This document shows, one piece after another, positions 1 to 7,422 of a stretch of DNA of 15,069 nt; position 1 is the stretch's first letter; each line of letters opens with the position of its first letter. Source of the stretch: JAJFUE01 sp039683515. GTDB lineage: Bacteria > Sumerlaeota > Sumerlaeia > MVZB01. The notes under the pieces are model-generated. The model had not been told where the DNA came from, ran no database searches, and saw nothing but the letters and a program-made list of their open reading frames with translations. The DNA lies in the NCBI GenBank assembly GCA_039683515.1, contig JBDKRG010000021.1:1-15069 (forward strand), read 5' to 3'. Both the position numbers and the translations under genes were made by a program.

Positions 1-18
1 TGACGATAATTTTCCGTT

Positions 19-51
19 CGTGCTCGTGCTCGTGCTCGTAATCGTAATCGA
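19..51 (+). repeat. Hexamer tandem array, copy A
   Basis: Three units of CGTGCT (19-36) are followed by two of CGTAAT (37-48) and a final CGA. The same unit order, with one more CGTGCT and a leading CGTAAT, recurs at 13598-13642. The array is non-coding here. Six-base units are compatible with slippage or with a dispersed element end. It forms the left part of a larger composite repeat with the hairpins at 141-201. Confidence 0.9.
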
Positions 52-140
52 ACCAATCACCGACTCTTGAAACTGATAACCATTGGGATCGTGCTGATTG
101 CCGGAAAACTTTTGTCAACCGCTCTAAGATCTCATCCCAA

Positions 141-201
141 CCCCGCGATTCATCGCGGGGGGTATCGCCATCTTATCTCGGAAACCGTTTCAACGGTTTC
201 C
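141..201 (+). repeat. Double-hairpin module, copy A
   Basis: Hairpin 1 has arms CCCCGCGA (141-148) and TCGCGGGG (153-160) around TTCA. Hairpin 2 has arms GGAAACCG (180-187) and CGGTTTCC (194-201) around TTTCAA. Between them lies TCTTATCTCG (171-180). The same order (CATCCCA, hairpin starting CCCC, a TCTTAT-CTCG spacer, hairpin around AACCGTTT) recurs at 13721-13790, so this is a repeated module and not a chance pair of stems. Neither hairpin is followed by a T run, which argues against simple terminators. Confidence 0.82.
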
Positions 202-381
202 GTCCGCGCCCACATTTTTGCAAGATGGGTCATTGCGCGCAATTTTGCGGCCATTCCGTTGCGCTTTGCGCGGGATTGTTCGCCTGACCATATCCGGAAC
301 GCCGGATTCTTCTCAAATAAACGTTCCCCATGCGAAATTTGAATGGCATCGCAGCCGTCAAAATATGAAAATAAATTCATA

Positions 382-417
382 GCCGGAAAAACGCGTTTTC
401 TGAAGGCCGGCCTTTTT
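382..417 (+). other. Nested palindromes with T run in kinase leader
   Basis: Two perfect 12-bp palindromes lie side by side: AAAACGCGTTTT (388-399) and AAGGCCGGCCTT (403-414). GCCGG (382-386) can pair with CCGGC (407-411) around the first one, and TTTTT follows at 413-417. This could be a terminator for a transcript entering from the left, or an attenuator ahead of the giant kinase. The fold is only moderately convincing. Confidence 0.35.
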
Positions 418-453
418 GTCTTTGATCGTCGCTCCTCGCCAGCTTCGCAAGGT

Positions 454-459
454 GGAGGG
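454..459 (+). promoter_or_regulatory. Shine-Dalgarno of the giant kinase
   Basis: GGAGGG sits five bases before the ATG at 465. It is the best ribosome site in this stretch and fixes the start of the giant kinase, which agrees with the MEDS domain beginning within the first few residues. Confidence 0.8.
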
Positions 460-464
460 ACGGG

Positions 465-3400
465 ATGCGCAACACAGGTATCGACATCATTGACACTGTC
501 CCGTGGGGAACCCATTTCTGCCAGTTCTACCGCAACCGGCGGGAACTGACCGATATCGTTGCGCCGTATCTCAAGGCCGGCCTCGAATCCAACGAGTATT
601 GCCTGTGGATCACCCCGCCGGGTCTGACCGTCCGCCAGGCCCGGGCCGCCCTGCTCAAAACCGTTCCGCAACTGAACGAGTTCATCAAATCGGGCCGGAT
701 TGAGATTCTCCCCCATGCGGATTGGTGTCCGCCCGGGGGCGAGTTCAAGCTTGAAGCCGTCCGCGGCCGATTGTTCGAGAAATTGAACGCCGCGCAGGAA
801 CGCGGTTTCGATGGTATGCGCCTCGCCGGCGGCATCGCGGGACTTGAAAACGGAAGCTGGGATGAGCTCACCGCGTGCGAGGAGGCGATCACGCTCTCGA
901 TCACCGACCATAAGTTCCTCGTCCTGTGCACGTACAACCTCCACTCGTGCGGTCCGCTTGAGAGCCTTGACGTGGTTCGCAACCATCAATTCGCCCTGAT
1001 CAGCCGAGGGGGCAATTGGGAATTGGTCAAGGGCTGCCGAGAGGCGGTCCGCGAAAAGGAGGATCGCCTCCGCATCCTCGGCGACAACCTCCCCGACAGC
1101 CTCGTCTACCAATATACGCATGAGAACGGCAAGCCGAAGTTCCTTTACATCAGCGCCGGCTGCGAGAGGCTCAACGGGGTTACCGCCGAGCAGGTCCTGG
1201 CCGACGCCGGCGTCCTCCACCGCCAGCTCGACCCCGACGAAGTCCCGAAACTGATCGAGGCGGAGGAGGCATCGGCGCGCGACCTGACGCCGTTCGAGCG
1301 CGAAGTCCGCTACCACCTGCCCGACGGCCGCATCCGCTGGATGCACCTGCGCGCGATGCCGCGCCGGCTCCCGGGCGGCCAGGTGATCTGGGACGGCGTC
1401 CAGACCGACATCACCGACCGCAAAAACGCCGAGCAGGTCCAGCAGACCATCCTGAAGCGGTTCTACGCCAGCCTCTCGAGCCTCTACGGCAGCATCCTGC
1501 TCGTGACCAATGAGGGCCGGGTCGAATTCGCCAACCAGGCATTCTGCGACATGTTCGACATCGCGCGGTCGCCGGCCGAGCTCGTCGGCGCCTCCCAGGC
1601 GCAGATCTTCGACATGATCCGGGGCGCCTACGCCGATCCCGAGGGCGAGCTGGCCCGCATCCGCGAAATCGTGCGCAACCAGGAGCCGGTCCGGGGCGAA
1701 GAGGTCGCCATGAGCCGCGGCCGGGCCACCCTGCGCGACTACGTCCCGATTTACCTGGACAACAAGCCCTATGGGCGGCTCTGGTATCACAACGACATCA
1801 CCGACCGCAAGCTCGCCGAACAGCAGACCCAGGAAAGCCGCGCCAAGCTGGAAGCGGCCCTGGCCAGCATGACCGACGCGGTCTTTATCTCCGACACCGG
1901 GGGCCGCTTCCTCCAGTTCAATGATGCGTTCGCGACGTTCCATCGCTTCAAGACGAGGGAGGCGTGCCCGACGTCGTACCGCGATTTCGCCAAGATCATC
2001 GAGTTTATCCGCCCCGACGGCTCGCTGCGGCCGCTGGACATGTGGTCGGTCCCCCGCGCCCTGCGCGGGGAGTCCGGCGTCAACGACGAATACACGGTGC
2101 GCCGCAAGGACACCGGCGAGACCTGGATCGGCAGCTACAGTTACGGCCCGATCCGCGACGGCGAAGGCAAGATCATCGGCGCGGTCGTGACCGCCCGCGA
2201 CATCACCGACCAGAAGCGCGCCCAGGAGGCCCTCGCCCAGGCCAAGCAGGATCTCGAAGTCGAGCGCGATACCCTGCAGGCCGTCATGAACGGCGCCCAA
2301 AACTCGCACCTGGTCTACCTCGATGCCGATTTCAATTACGTCCGCGTCAACGAGGTCTACGCCCGAAGCTGCGGCTATGCGCCGGAACAGATGGTCGGCC
2401 TCAATCTGTTGGGGCTCTACCCCAGTCCTGAAATGGAAACCATTCTGCGGCGCGTCCGCGAAACGGGCGAACCCGACTCCGGCCGTGATGCGCCGTTCGA
2501 ATTCCCCGACCAGCCCGAGCGCGGCGTCACCTACTGGGACTGGACGCTCAGCCCGGTCAAGGACCATGCCGGCAACGTCGTCGGCCTGATCTTCTCCCTT
2601 TACGAAACCACCGAGCGCAAAAAGGCCGAAGAAGAGCTGCAATTCGCCCTGGACCGGCTCGAGCTGGCCCACCGCGCCGCCGGCGCCGGCGCGTGGGACT
2701 GGAACATCGTCGCCGGCAAGATCGAATGGACCGACAAAATGTTCGCCCTGCTCGGGCTCGATCCGGACAGGGCCCAGGCTTCGTTCGAATCCTGGCGCAC
2801 GGCGCTGCACCCGGACGACCTCGCTGCCGCCGAGGCCCGCATCGAGCGGGCGATCAACGAACACAAGGCGTTGGTCAGCGAGTACCGCGTCGTGTGGCCC
2901 GACGGCCGGGTCCGCTGGATCAGCGCCATGGGCGAGGCCACCTACAACGACGACGGCCAGCCGGTCCGGATGACCGGCATCTGCACCGATATCACCGACC
3001 GCAAACGGACCGAGGAAGCCCTGCGCGCCAGCGAACAACGATTCCGTCGCGTTTACGAATCCGGCCTTCTTGGCATTGTTTACTGGAACATGGACGGCAT
3101 CATCACGGACGCCAACGACAAGTTTCTGGAGATGGTCGGTTACGGCCGGGACGACCTCGCGAGCGGGATCATCGATTGGAAGTACAGCATGACCCCGCCG
3201 GAGTATCGGGCCCAGGACGACGAGGTCTTGCGGGAGCTCAAAGCCACCGGCGTCAATGCGCATCTCATCGAAAAGGAATATATCCGCAAGGATGGATCGC
3301 GAATTTCCGTCATGATCAGAGCCGTCATGCTGGATGAGGCGCGATTCAATGGCGTGGCCTTTGTTCTGGACATCAGCCAGCGCAAGCGGGCCGAGGAAGA

Positions 3401-6400
3401 GTTGCGCCGCAACCGCGAATGGCTCAGCGTGACGCTGTCCAGCATCGGCGATGCCGTTGTCGCGGCCGATGCCGACGGCGCCATCACGTTCTTCAATCCC
3501 GTGGCCGCCGAACTGACGGGCTGGCCCGTGGACGATGCTCTCGGCCGCCCGATTCTCGAAGTCTTCCAGATTGTGAACGAACAAACGGGCCAGCCCTTTC
3601 CCGATCTTGTCGGCGAGGTGTTGTCCGAAGGGGCGATCTTCAACCTGGCCAATCACGCCGTGTTGATTCGACGCGACGGCGGCCGGATCCCGATCGAGGA
3701 CAGCGCCGCGCCCATCCGCGAGGCCGACGGCCATGTGTCGGGCGTGGTCGTGGTCTTCCACGACGTCACCGAGAAGCGCCGCGCCCAGAAGGCCCTGACC
3801 GAGAGCGAAAAAGAGTTGCGCCTGGTCATGGACACGGTCCCGGCCCTCATTGCCTACGTCGGCTCCGACATGCGCTACCTGCGCGTCAACAAGGGCTTCG
3901 AAAAGATGAGCGGCAGGTCGGCCGACCAGATCGAGGGCCACCATGTCCGCGAGATCATCGGCGAGGCCTCATGGCACAGAGTCGAGAAGGAAATCCGGAA
4001 GGTGCTCGCCGGCGAAACGGTCGTCTCGGAACAGCAGCTGGAATATTTCGACGGCCATCCCTGGGCCCAGTTGATCCTTGTCCCCGACCGCGACGCCTCG
4101 GGCCGGGTGCAGGGTTACGTCGTCCACATCATGGACATCAGCAACCGCAAGCAGGCCGAGCAGGAGCTGGCCGCCCTGCAGCACCGCCAGGCCATGATCC
4201 TCAACAGCATCGCCGACGGCTTCTTCTCCATCGACCGCGACTGGCGGATGATCCACGTCAACGACGCGACGCTTCGCTATTACTCCAAGTCGCGCGAGGC
4301 CGTCATCGGCCGCACCCTGCAGGAGGTTTTCCCGGAGGTCGTCGGCAGCCCCCTCGAGAAGAATTTCAGGCTCGCGATGGAGACCGGCGAGCCGGTCCAC
4401 TTCATCGAGCCTTCCGTGATTCTGAAGGGCCATATCCTCGAAATGAATGTCTACCCCGGCCCGGACAACGTCACCGTCTTGTTCCGGGACGTGACCGAGC
4501 GCATCGCCCGCGAGGCCGATCTGCACAGGCTCAACCGCACCCTCAACGCCCTCAGCCACAGCGACAGCGCGATGATGCGCGCCACCGACGAGCCCGGCTA
4601 CGTCGCCGAAGTCTGCCGGCTCGTCATCGAGGATTGCGGCCACGCCCTCGTCTGGGTCGGCTACGCCGAGGACGACGAGGCCAGGACCGTCCGGCCGGTC
4701 GCCTTCTCGGGCTTCGACGAGGAATACATCAGGAGCTTGAACATCTCCTGGGGCGACAACGAGCGCGGCCGCGGCCCGACCGGCACGGCCATCCGCACCG
4801 GCCGGCCGTATATCTGCCGCAACATCGAAACCGACCCGACGTTCGGGCCGTGGCGCGAGCAGGCCCTCCGGCGCGGCTACGCCTCGGCCGCGGTCATGCC
4901 CCTGAACGCCGAGGACAGGACGCTCGGCGTCCTGTCGATCTATTCGCGCACCCCCGACTCGTTTTCCGACGAGGAGACCAGGCTGCTGCTGCGGCTGGCC
5001 GACGACCTGGCCCACGGCATCCAGACCCTTCGCGTCCGCGCTGCCCGCCTCCGCGCCGAGGCCGAGCTCAAGGCCAACCTCGCCCGCTTCAAGCTGCTCG
5101 CCGATTCCGCCGGCCGCTTCCTGCAGGCCTCCCACCCCCAGGAGATCATCGGCTCGGTCTGCGACCGCGCCATGCAGCAGCTCGACTGCCACGCCTATTT
5201 CAACTTCCTCCTCGACGAGGCCACCGACCGGCTCCACATGAACGCCTACGCCGGCATCCCCGACAAGGAGGCCCACGCCGACGAATGGCTCGAATACGGC
5301 ACCACCATCAGCGGCACGGTCGCCCGCGACGGCGTCCAGATCCTCGTCGAGCGCGTGCAACAATCGACCGACCCGCGCACCGAGCGCATCCGTTCATTCG
5401 GCCTCAACGCCTACGCCTGCTTCCCCATGCTCGCCCCGGGCGGCAAGGTCATCGGCACCCTCGGCTTCGGCACCCGCACCCGCCAGACCCTGTCCGACTC
5501 CGACATCTCGCTCATGAAGGCCATCACCGACCAGGTCACGGTCGCCATGATTCGCGTCAAGGTCGAAGACGACCTGCGCAAGAGCCAGGCCGAGCTCGTC
5601 GAGCTCAACCGCACCCTCGAGGACCGCATCGCCGAGCGCACCTCCCAGCTCGACCAGCTCAACGCCGACCTCGAGCGGCGCGCCCACCAGTTGCGCGCCC
5701 TCGCCCAGGAGCTGACCGAGACCGAGGAGCGCGAGCGCCGCCGCCTGGCCGACATCCTGCACGACGACCTCCAGCAGCTCCTCGTCGGCGCCAAGCTCCA
5801 CCTCGGCCTGCTCCCGTCGCGCTTCCCGCAGGCCTACGGCAGCGAGCTCATCGCCCAGATCACCCGGATGCTCGACGAGTCGATCAGCAAGTCGCGCGGC
5901 CTGGCCCAGGAACTCTCGCCCCCGCTCCTGCATCAGCAGGGGCTCGTCGCCACGCTCGACTGGCTCGGCCGCCAGATGAAATCCAAGTACGGCCTCAACG
6001 TGCGCATCGCCGCGGCTTTCAATATCGATGTCCCCGAACCGATCAAGGTCTTCCTGTTCCGCGCCGCCCAGGAGATGCTGTTCAACGTCGTCAAGCACGC
6101 CGGCGTGAGCGACGCCGCCGTCGAAGTCGAGCATGCGGCCGGCATGGTGCGCCTGAAGGTTTCCGACCAGGGCAAGGGCTTCGCCGTCGAGCATGGCCTG
6201 CCGGCCGGCTGGGGGACGAGCGGCTTCGGCCTGTTCAGCATCCACGAGCGCGCCAACCTGCTCGGCGGCCGCCTGAAGATCGAAAGCGCCCCCGGCCTCG
6301 GCAGCCACTTCACCCTCGAGATCCCGATCGAGCCGACCATCCCCCCCGAGGCCGAGCTCGCCGCCGCCCAAGGCTCGGCCGTCGAGACGCTCCCGCCGGG

Positions 6401-6803
6401 AGAGGCGGTCAAGGGCCAGTCCATCCGCGTCCTCCTCGTCGACGACCACCAGGTCATGCGCCAGGGCCTGGCCGCGATGCTGTTCAACGCCCCCGACCTC
6501 GAGGTCGTCGGCGAGGCCGAGGACGGCCGCCAGGCGGTCGACATGGTCCAGGCCTGCCAGCCCGACGTCATCATCATGGACGTCTCGATGCCGATCATGG
6601 ACGGCATCGAGGCGACCCGCGTCATCAAGCGCGAGTGGCCCGCCATGCGCATCATCGGCCTGTCGATGTTCGAGGAGGAGGACCTGGCCAAGGCGATGAT
6701 CGACGCCGGCGCCGAGTCCTACCTCTCCAAGGCCATGGGCCTGAAGGAACTCGTCGACGTCATCCGCAAGCCCCGCCCCCGCGAGGAAGAAACTAAAAAC
6801 TAG
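465..6803 (+). CDS. Giant MEDS-PAS(9)-GAF(2) sensor histidine kinase with C-terminal receiver
   Basis: A 2112-residue sensor kinase with no predicted membrane segment, so probably cytoplasmic. Residues 1-185 match the MEDS sensory domain (GTHFCQFY, LESNEYCLWI). Nine PAS units follow, at about 200-323, 330-450, 460-585, 600-720, 728-848, 855-975, 982-1108, 1113-1231 and 1238-1347; nearly all end in a DITDRK-like hinge followed by a short helix. Two GAF domains lie at about 1370-1522 and 1545-1697, then a coiled coil (1700-1752). The kinase core is NarL/HisKA_3 type: phosphoacceptor His1766 (ILHDDLQQLL), N box Asn1874 (FNVVKHAG), DQGKGF at 1901-1906 and GFGLFSI near 1920. The receiver (1987-2100) keeps the DD pair at 1993-1994, Asp2039, Ser2067 and Lys2089. 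It resembles NarL-family receivers but has no LuxR-type helix-turn-helix. The last codons and the stop lie in a heptamer repeat. The signals sensed are unknown. Confidence 0.95.
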   Translation: MRNTGIDIIDTVPWGTHFCQFYRNRRELTDIVAPYLKAGLESNEYCLWITPPGLTVRQARAALLKTVPQLNEFIKSGRIEILPHADWCPPGGEFKLEAVRGRLFEKLNAAQERGFDGMRLAGGIAGLENGSWDELTACEEAITLSITDHKFLVLCTYNLHSCGPLESLDVVRNHQFALISRGGNWELVKGCREAVREKEDRLRILGDNLPDSLVYQYTHENGKPKFLYISAGCERLNGVTAEQVLADAGVLHRQLDPDEVPKLIEAEEASARDLTPFEREVRYHLPDGRIRWMHLRAMPRRLPGGQVIWDGVQTDITDRKNAEQVQQTILKRFYASLSSLYGSILLVTNEGRVEFANQAFCDMFDIARSPAELVGASQAQIFDMIRGAYADPEGELARIREIVRNQEPVRGEEVAMSRGRATLRDYVPIYLDNKPYGRLWYHNDITDRKLAEQQTQESRAKLEAALASMTDAVFISDTGGRFLQFNDAFATFHRFKTREACPTSYRDFAKIIEFIRPDGSLRPLDMWSVPRALRGESGVNDEYTVRRKDTGETWIGSYSYGPIRDGEGKIIGAVVTARDITDQKRAQEALAQAKQDLEVERDTLQAVMNGAQNSHLVYLDADFNYVRVNEVYARSCGYAPEQMVGLNLLGLYPSPEMETILRRVRETGEPDSGRDAPFEFPDQPERGVTYWDWTLSPVKDHAGNVVGLIFSLYETTERKKAEEELQFALDRLELAHRAAGAGAWDWNIVAGKIEWTDKMFALLGLDPDRAQASFESWRTALHPDDLAAAEARIERAINEHKALVSEYRVVWPDGRVRWISAMGEATYNDDGQPVRMTGICTDITDRKRTEEALRASEQRFRRVYESGLLGIVYWNMDGIITDANDKFLEMVGYGRDDLASGIIDWKYSMTPPEYRAQDDEVLRELKATGVNAHLIEKEYIRKDGSRISVMIRAVMLDEARFNGVAFVLDISQRKRAEEELRRNREWLSVTLSSIGDAVVAADADGAITFFNPVAAELTGWPVDDALGRPILEVFQIVNEQTGQPFPDLVGEVLSEGAIFNLANHAVLIRRDGGRIPIEDSAAPIREADGHVSGVVVVFHDVTEKRRAQKALTESEKELRLVMDTVPALIAYVGSDMRYLRVNKGFEKMSGRSADQIEGHHVREIIGEASWHRVEKEIRKVLAGETVVSEQQLEYFDGHPWAQLILVPDRDASGRVQGYVVHIMDISNRKQAEQELAALQHRQAMILNSIADGFFSIDRDWRMIHVNDATLRYYSKSREAVIGRTLQEVFPEVVGSPLEKNFRLAMETGEPVHFIEPSVILKGHILEMNVYPGPDNVTVLFRDVTERIAREADLHRLNRTLNALSHSDSAMMRATDEPGYVAEVCRLVIEDCGHALVWVGYAEDDEARTVRPVAFSGFDEEYIRSLNISWGDNERGRGPTGTAIRTGRPYICRNIETDPTFGPWREQALRRGYASAAVMPLNAEDRTLGVLSIYSRTPDSFSDEETRLLLRLADDLAHGIQTLRVRAARLRAEAELKANLARFKLLADSAGRFLQASHPQEIIGSVCDRAMQQLDCHAYFNFLLDEATDRLHMNAYAGIPDKEAHADEWLEYGTTISGTVARDGVQILVERVQQSTDPRTERIRSFGLNAYACFPMLAPGGKVIGTLGFGTRTRQTLSDSDISLMKAITDQVTVAMIRVKVEDDLRKSQAELVELNRTLEDRIAERTSQLDQLNADLERRAHQLRALAQELTETEERERRRLADILHDDLQQLLVGAKLHLGLLPSRFPQAYGSELIAQITRMLDESISKSRGLAQELSPPLLHQQGLVATLDWLGRQMKSKYGLNVRIAAAFNIDVPEPIKVFLFRAAQEMLFNVVKHAGVSDAAVEVEHAAGMVRLKVSDQGKGFAVEHGLPAGWGTSGFGLFSIHERANLLGGRLKIESAPGLGSHFTLEIPIEPTIPPEAELAAAQGSAVETLPPGEAVKGQSIRVLLVDDHQVMRQGLAAMLFNAPDLEVVGEAEDGRQAVDMVQACQPDVIIMDVSMPIMDGIEATRVIKREWPAMRIIGLSMFEEEDLAKAMIDAGAESYLSKAMGLKELVDVIRKPRPREEETKN

Positions 6804-6846
6804 AAACTTATAAAAATCCGCAATCCGCAATCCGACATCCGCAATC
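6790..6846 (+). repeat. Two adjoining heptamer arrays at the 3' end of the giant kinase
   Basis: Array 1 reads AAACTAA, AAACTAG, AAACTTA (6790-6810). Array 2 reads ATCCGCA, ATCCGCA, ATCCGAC, ATCCGCA (6816-6843) plus ATC. Both have a seven-base period. Array 1 contains the kinase stop codon TAG (6801-6803). The 15-mer AAACTAGAAACTTAT (6797-6811) recurs exactly at 15041-15055. The two arrays share no sequence, only unit length and adjacency. Confidence 0.85.
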
Positions 6847-7033
6847 ACGTCCGCCGCCGCTTCGGCCAGCCAATAATTTAGGGTCCCTTGGGGCCTTTCC
6901 CCCCGGCGCAGCCAATTGTTGACCCGGCCGTCGTCTTCTGGGAAATTTTTTTTTTTTAAATTTTCAAAATCCGAAGAAACAAAACGCCCCCTGCCGCGTC
7001 TTATTGGATGAAGACAGGGAAGAGGGCCGTCCC
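6847..7033. other. Gap between kinase and lipoprotein gene, with T12 tract
   Basis: No gene is seen. There is a run of twelve T at 6946-6957, directly preceded by GGGAAA and followed by an AT-rich stretch. A weak GGGG/CCCC stem is possible near 6890-6905. The T run could end transcription of the giant kinase, but no strong stem lies directly before it. The AT-rich part (6944-6985) may also hold the promoter of the lipoprotein gene; no clear -35/-10 pair was fixed. Confidence 0.4.
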
Positions 7034-7300
7034 ATGCGCACATGGATCATGATCACGGGCCTGATGGCGCTCATGGCGTGCGGCGGAGCCGCTTCTTCCG
7101 GCCGCCCGCGGGCGAATCCGCCGGCCGGCGCGGCTGTCACGGCGACCCGGCAGATCGTGATCGCGCCGGGGCGGGCCCAGGCGCGCCGGATCCTCGATCC
7201 GATCGCCGTCGTCCCGAAATACCCGATCCCGAACCCGGCCCTGTGGCCGGGCAGGATCGTCAACGGTGTCAGGTTTCATTACGTGCCGGTCAGGCAGTGA
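7034..7300 (+). CDS. Small proline-rich putative lipoprotein
   Basis: An 88-residue protein of unknown function. The N-terminus looks like a lipoprotein signal: one Arg, a hydrophobic stretch (residues 4-14), then the lipobox LMAC with the lipidated Cys at 16, followed by a Gly/Ala/Ser linker. The mature part is short, basic and proline-rich (PKYPIPNPALWPG at residues 61-73) and shows no known domain. The ATG at 7034 is chosen because GAGGG lies at 7022-7026 and the signal peptide starts there; an in-frame TTG at 7004 would add ten charged residues in front of the signal. The gene stands alone, runs convergent to the FHA kinase and ends just before a strong terminator. Its codon use is like the neighbours. 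It could be a family confined to close relatives; product assignment beyond 'lipoprotein' is not possible. Confidence 0.7.
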   Translation: MRTWIMITGLMALMACGGAASSGRPRANPPAGAAVTATRQIVIAPGRAQARRILDPIAVVPKYPIPNPALWPGRIVNGVRFHYVPVRQ

Positions 7301-7330
7301 GGCAACGCTGAATCTCCCTCCCACCCCAAG

Positions 7331-7374
7331 AAAACGGCCGGGGCGTCAAGTTTTCCCCCGGCCGTTTTTCTTTT
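7331..7374 (+). terminator. Bidirectional intrinsic terminator
   Basis: Perfect 13-bp arms (AAAACGGCCGGGG at 7331-7343 and CCCCGGCCGTTTT at 7356-7368) enclose a 12-base loop. The right arm runs into TTTTTCTTTT on the plus strand, and the left arm gives a matching T run on the minus strand. It lies between the stops of the convergent lipoprotein gene (7300) and FHA kinase gene (7423), so it can serve both. Confidence 0.92.
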
Positions 7375-7422
7375 GTCACCGTGCTCGAAAATCGATCGCA
7401 TTCCGTGCCCGTCCGTGCCGTT

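Larger units (their letters stand above)
1..464. other. Non-coding leader region with repeats
   Basis: No credible gene is seen here. The stretch holds a hexamer array (19-51) and two hairpins (141-160 and 180-201), which together form composite repeat copy A. It also holds two perfect 12-bp palindromes (388-399 and 403-414), with a T run after the second, and the ribosome binding site of the giant kinase. Base composition is clearly more AT-rich than in the genes. No convincing sigma-70 promoter could be fixed. The open frames crossing this stretch are short or run antisense to the kinase gene. Confidence 0.7.

Noticed and set aside
19..51. CRISPR array or iteron origin
   Set aside because: The units are six bases with no spacers, and no cas, rep or DnaA-box pattern is near.
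339..369. Possible sigma-70 promoter TTGAAT/TATGAA ahead of the giant kinase
   Set aside because: Only four of six matches in each box and a 19-base spacer; in an AT-rich leader this is expected by chance.
150..3944. A 1264-codon open frame on the minus strand antisense to the giant kinase
   Set aside because: It is a shadow of high-GC coding on the other strand. Its translation is low-complexity (rich in D, V, A, G, L, R) and has no domain, while the plus strand shows nine PAS units in order.
3419..6796. A 1125-codon plus-strand frame overlapping the giant kinase
   Set aside because: The product is an Arg/Pro/His-rich string typical of a shifted frame in GC-rich DNA, and the kinase motifs lie in the other frame.
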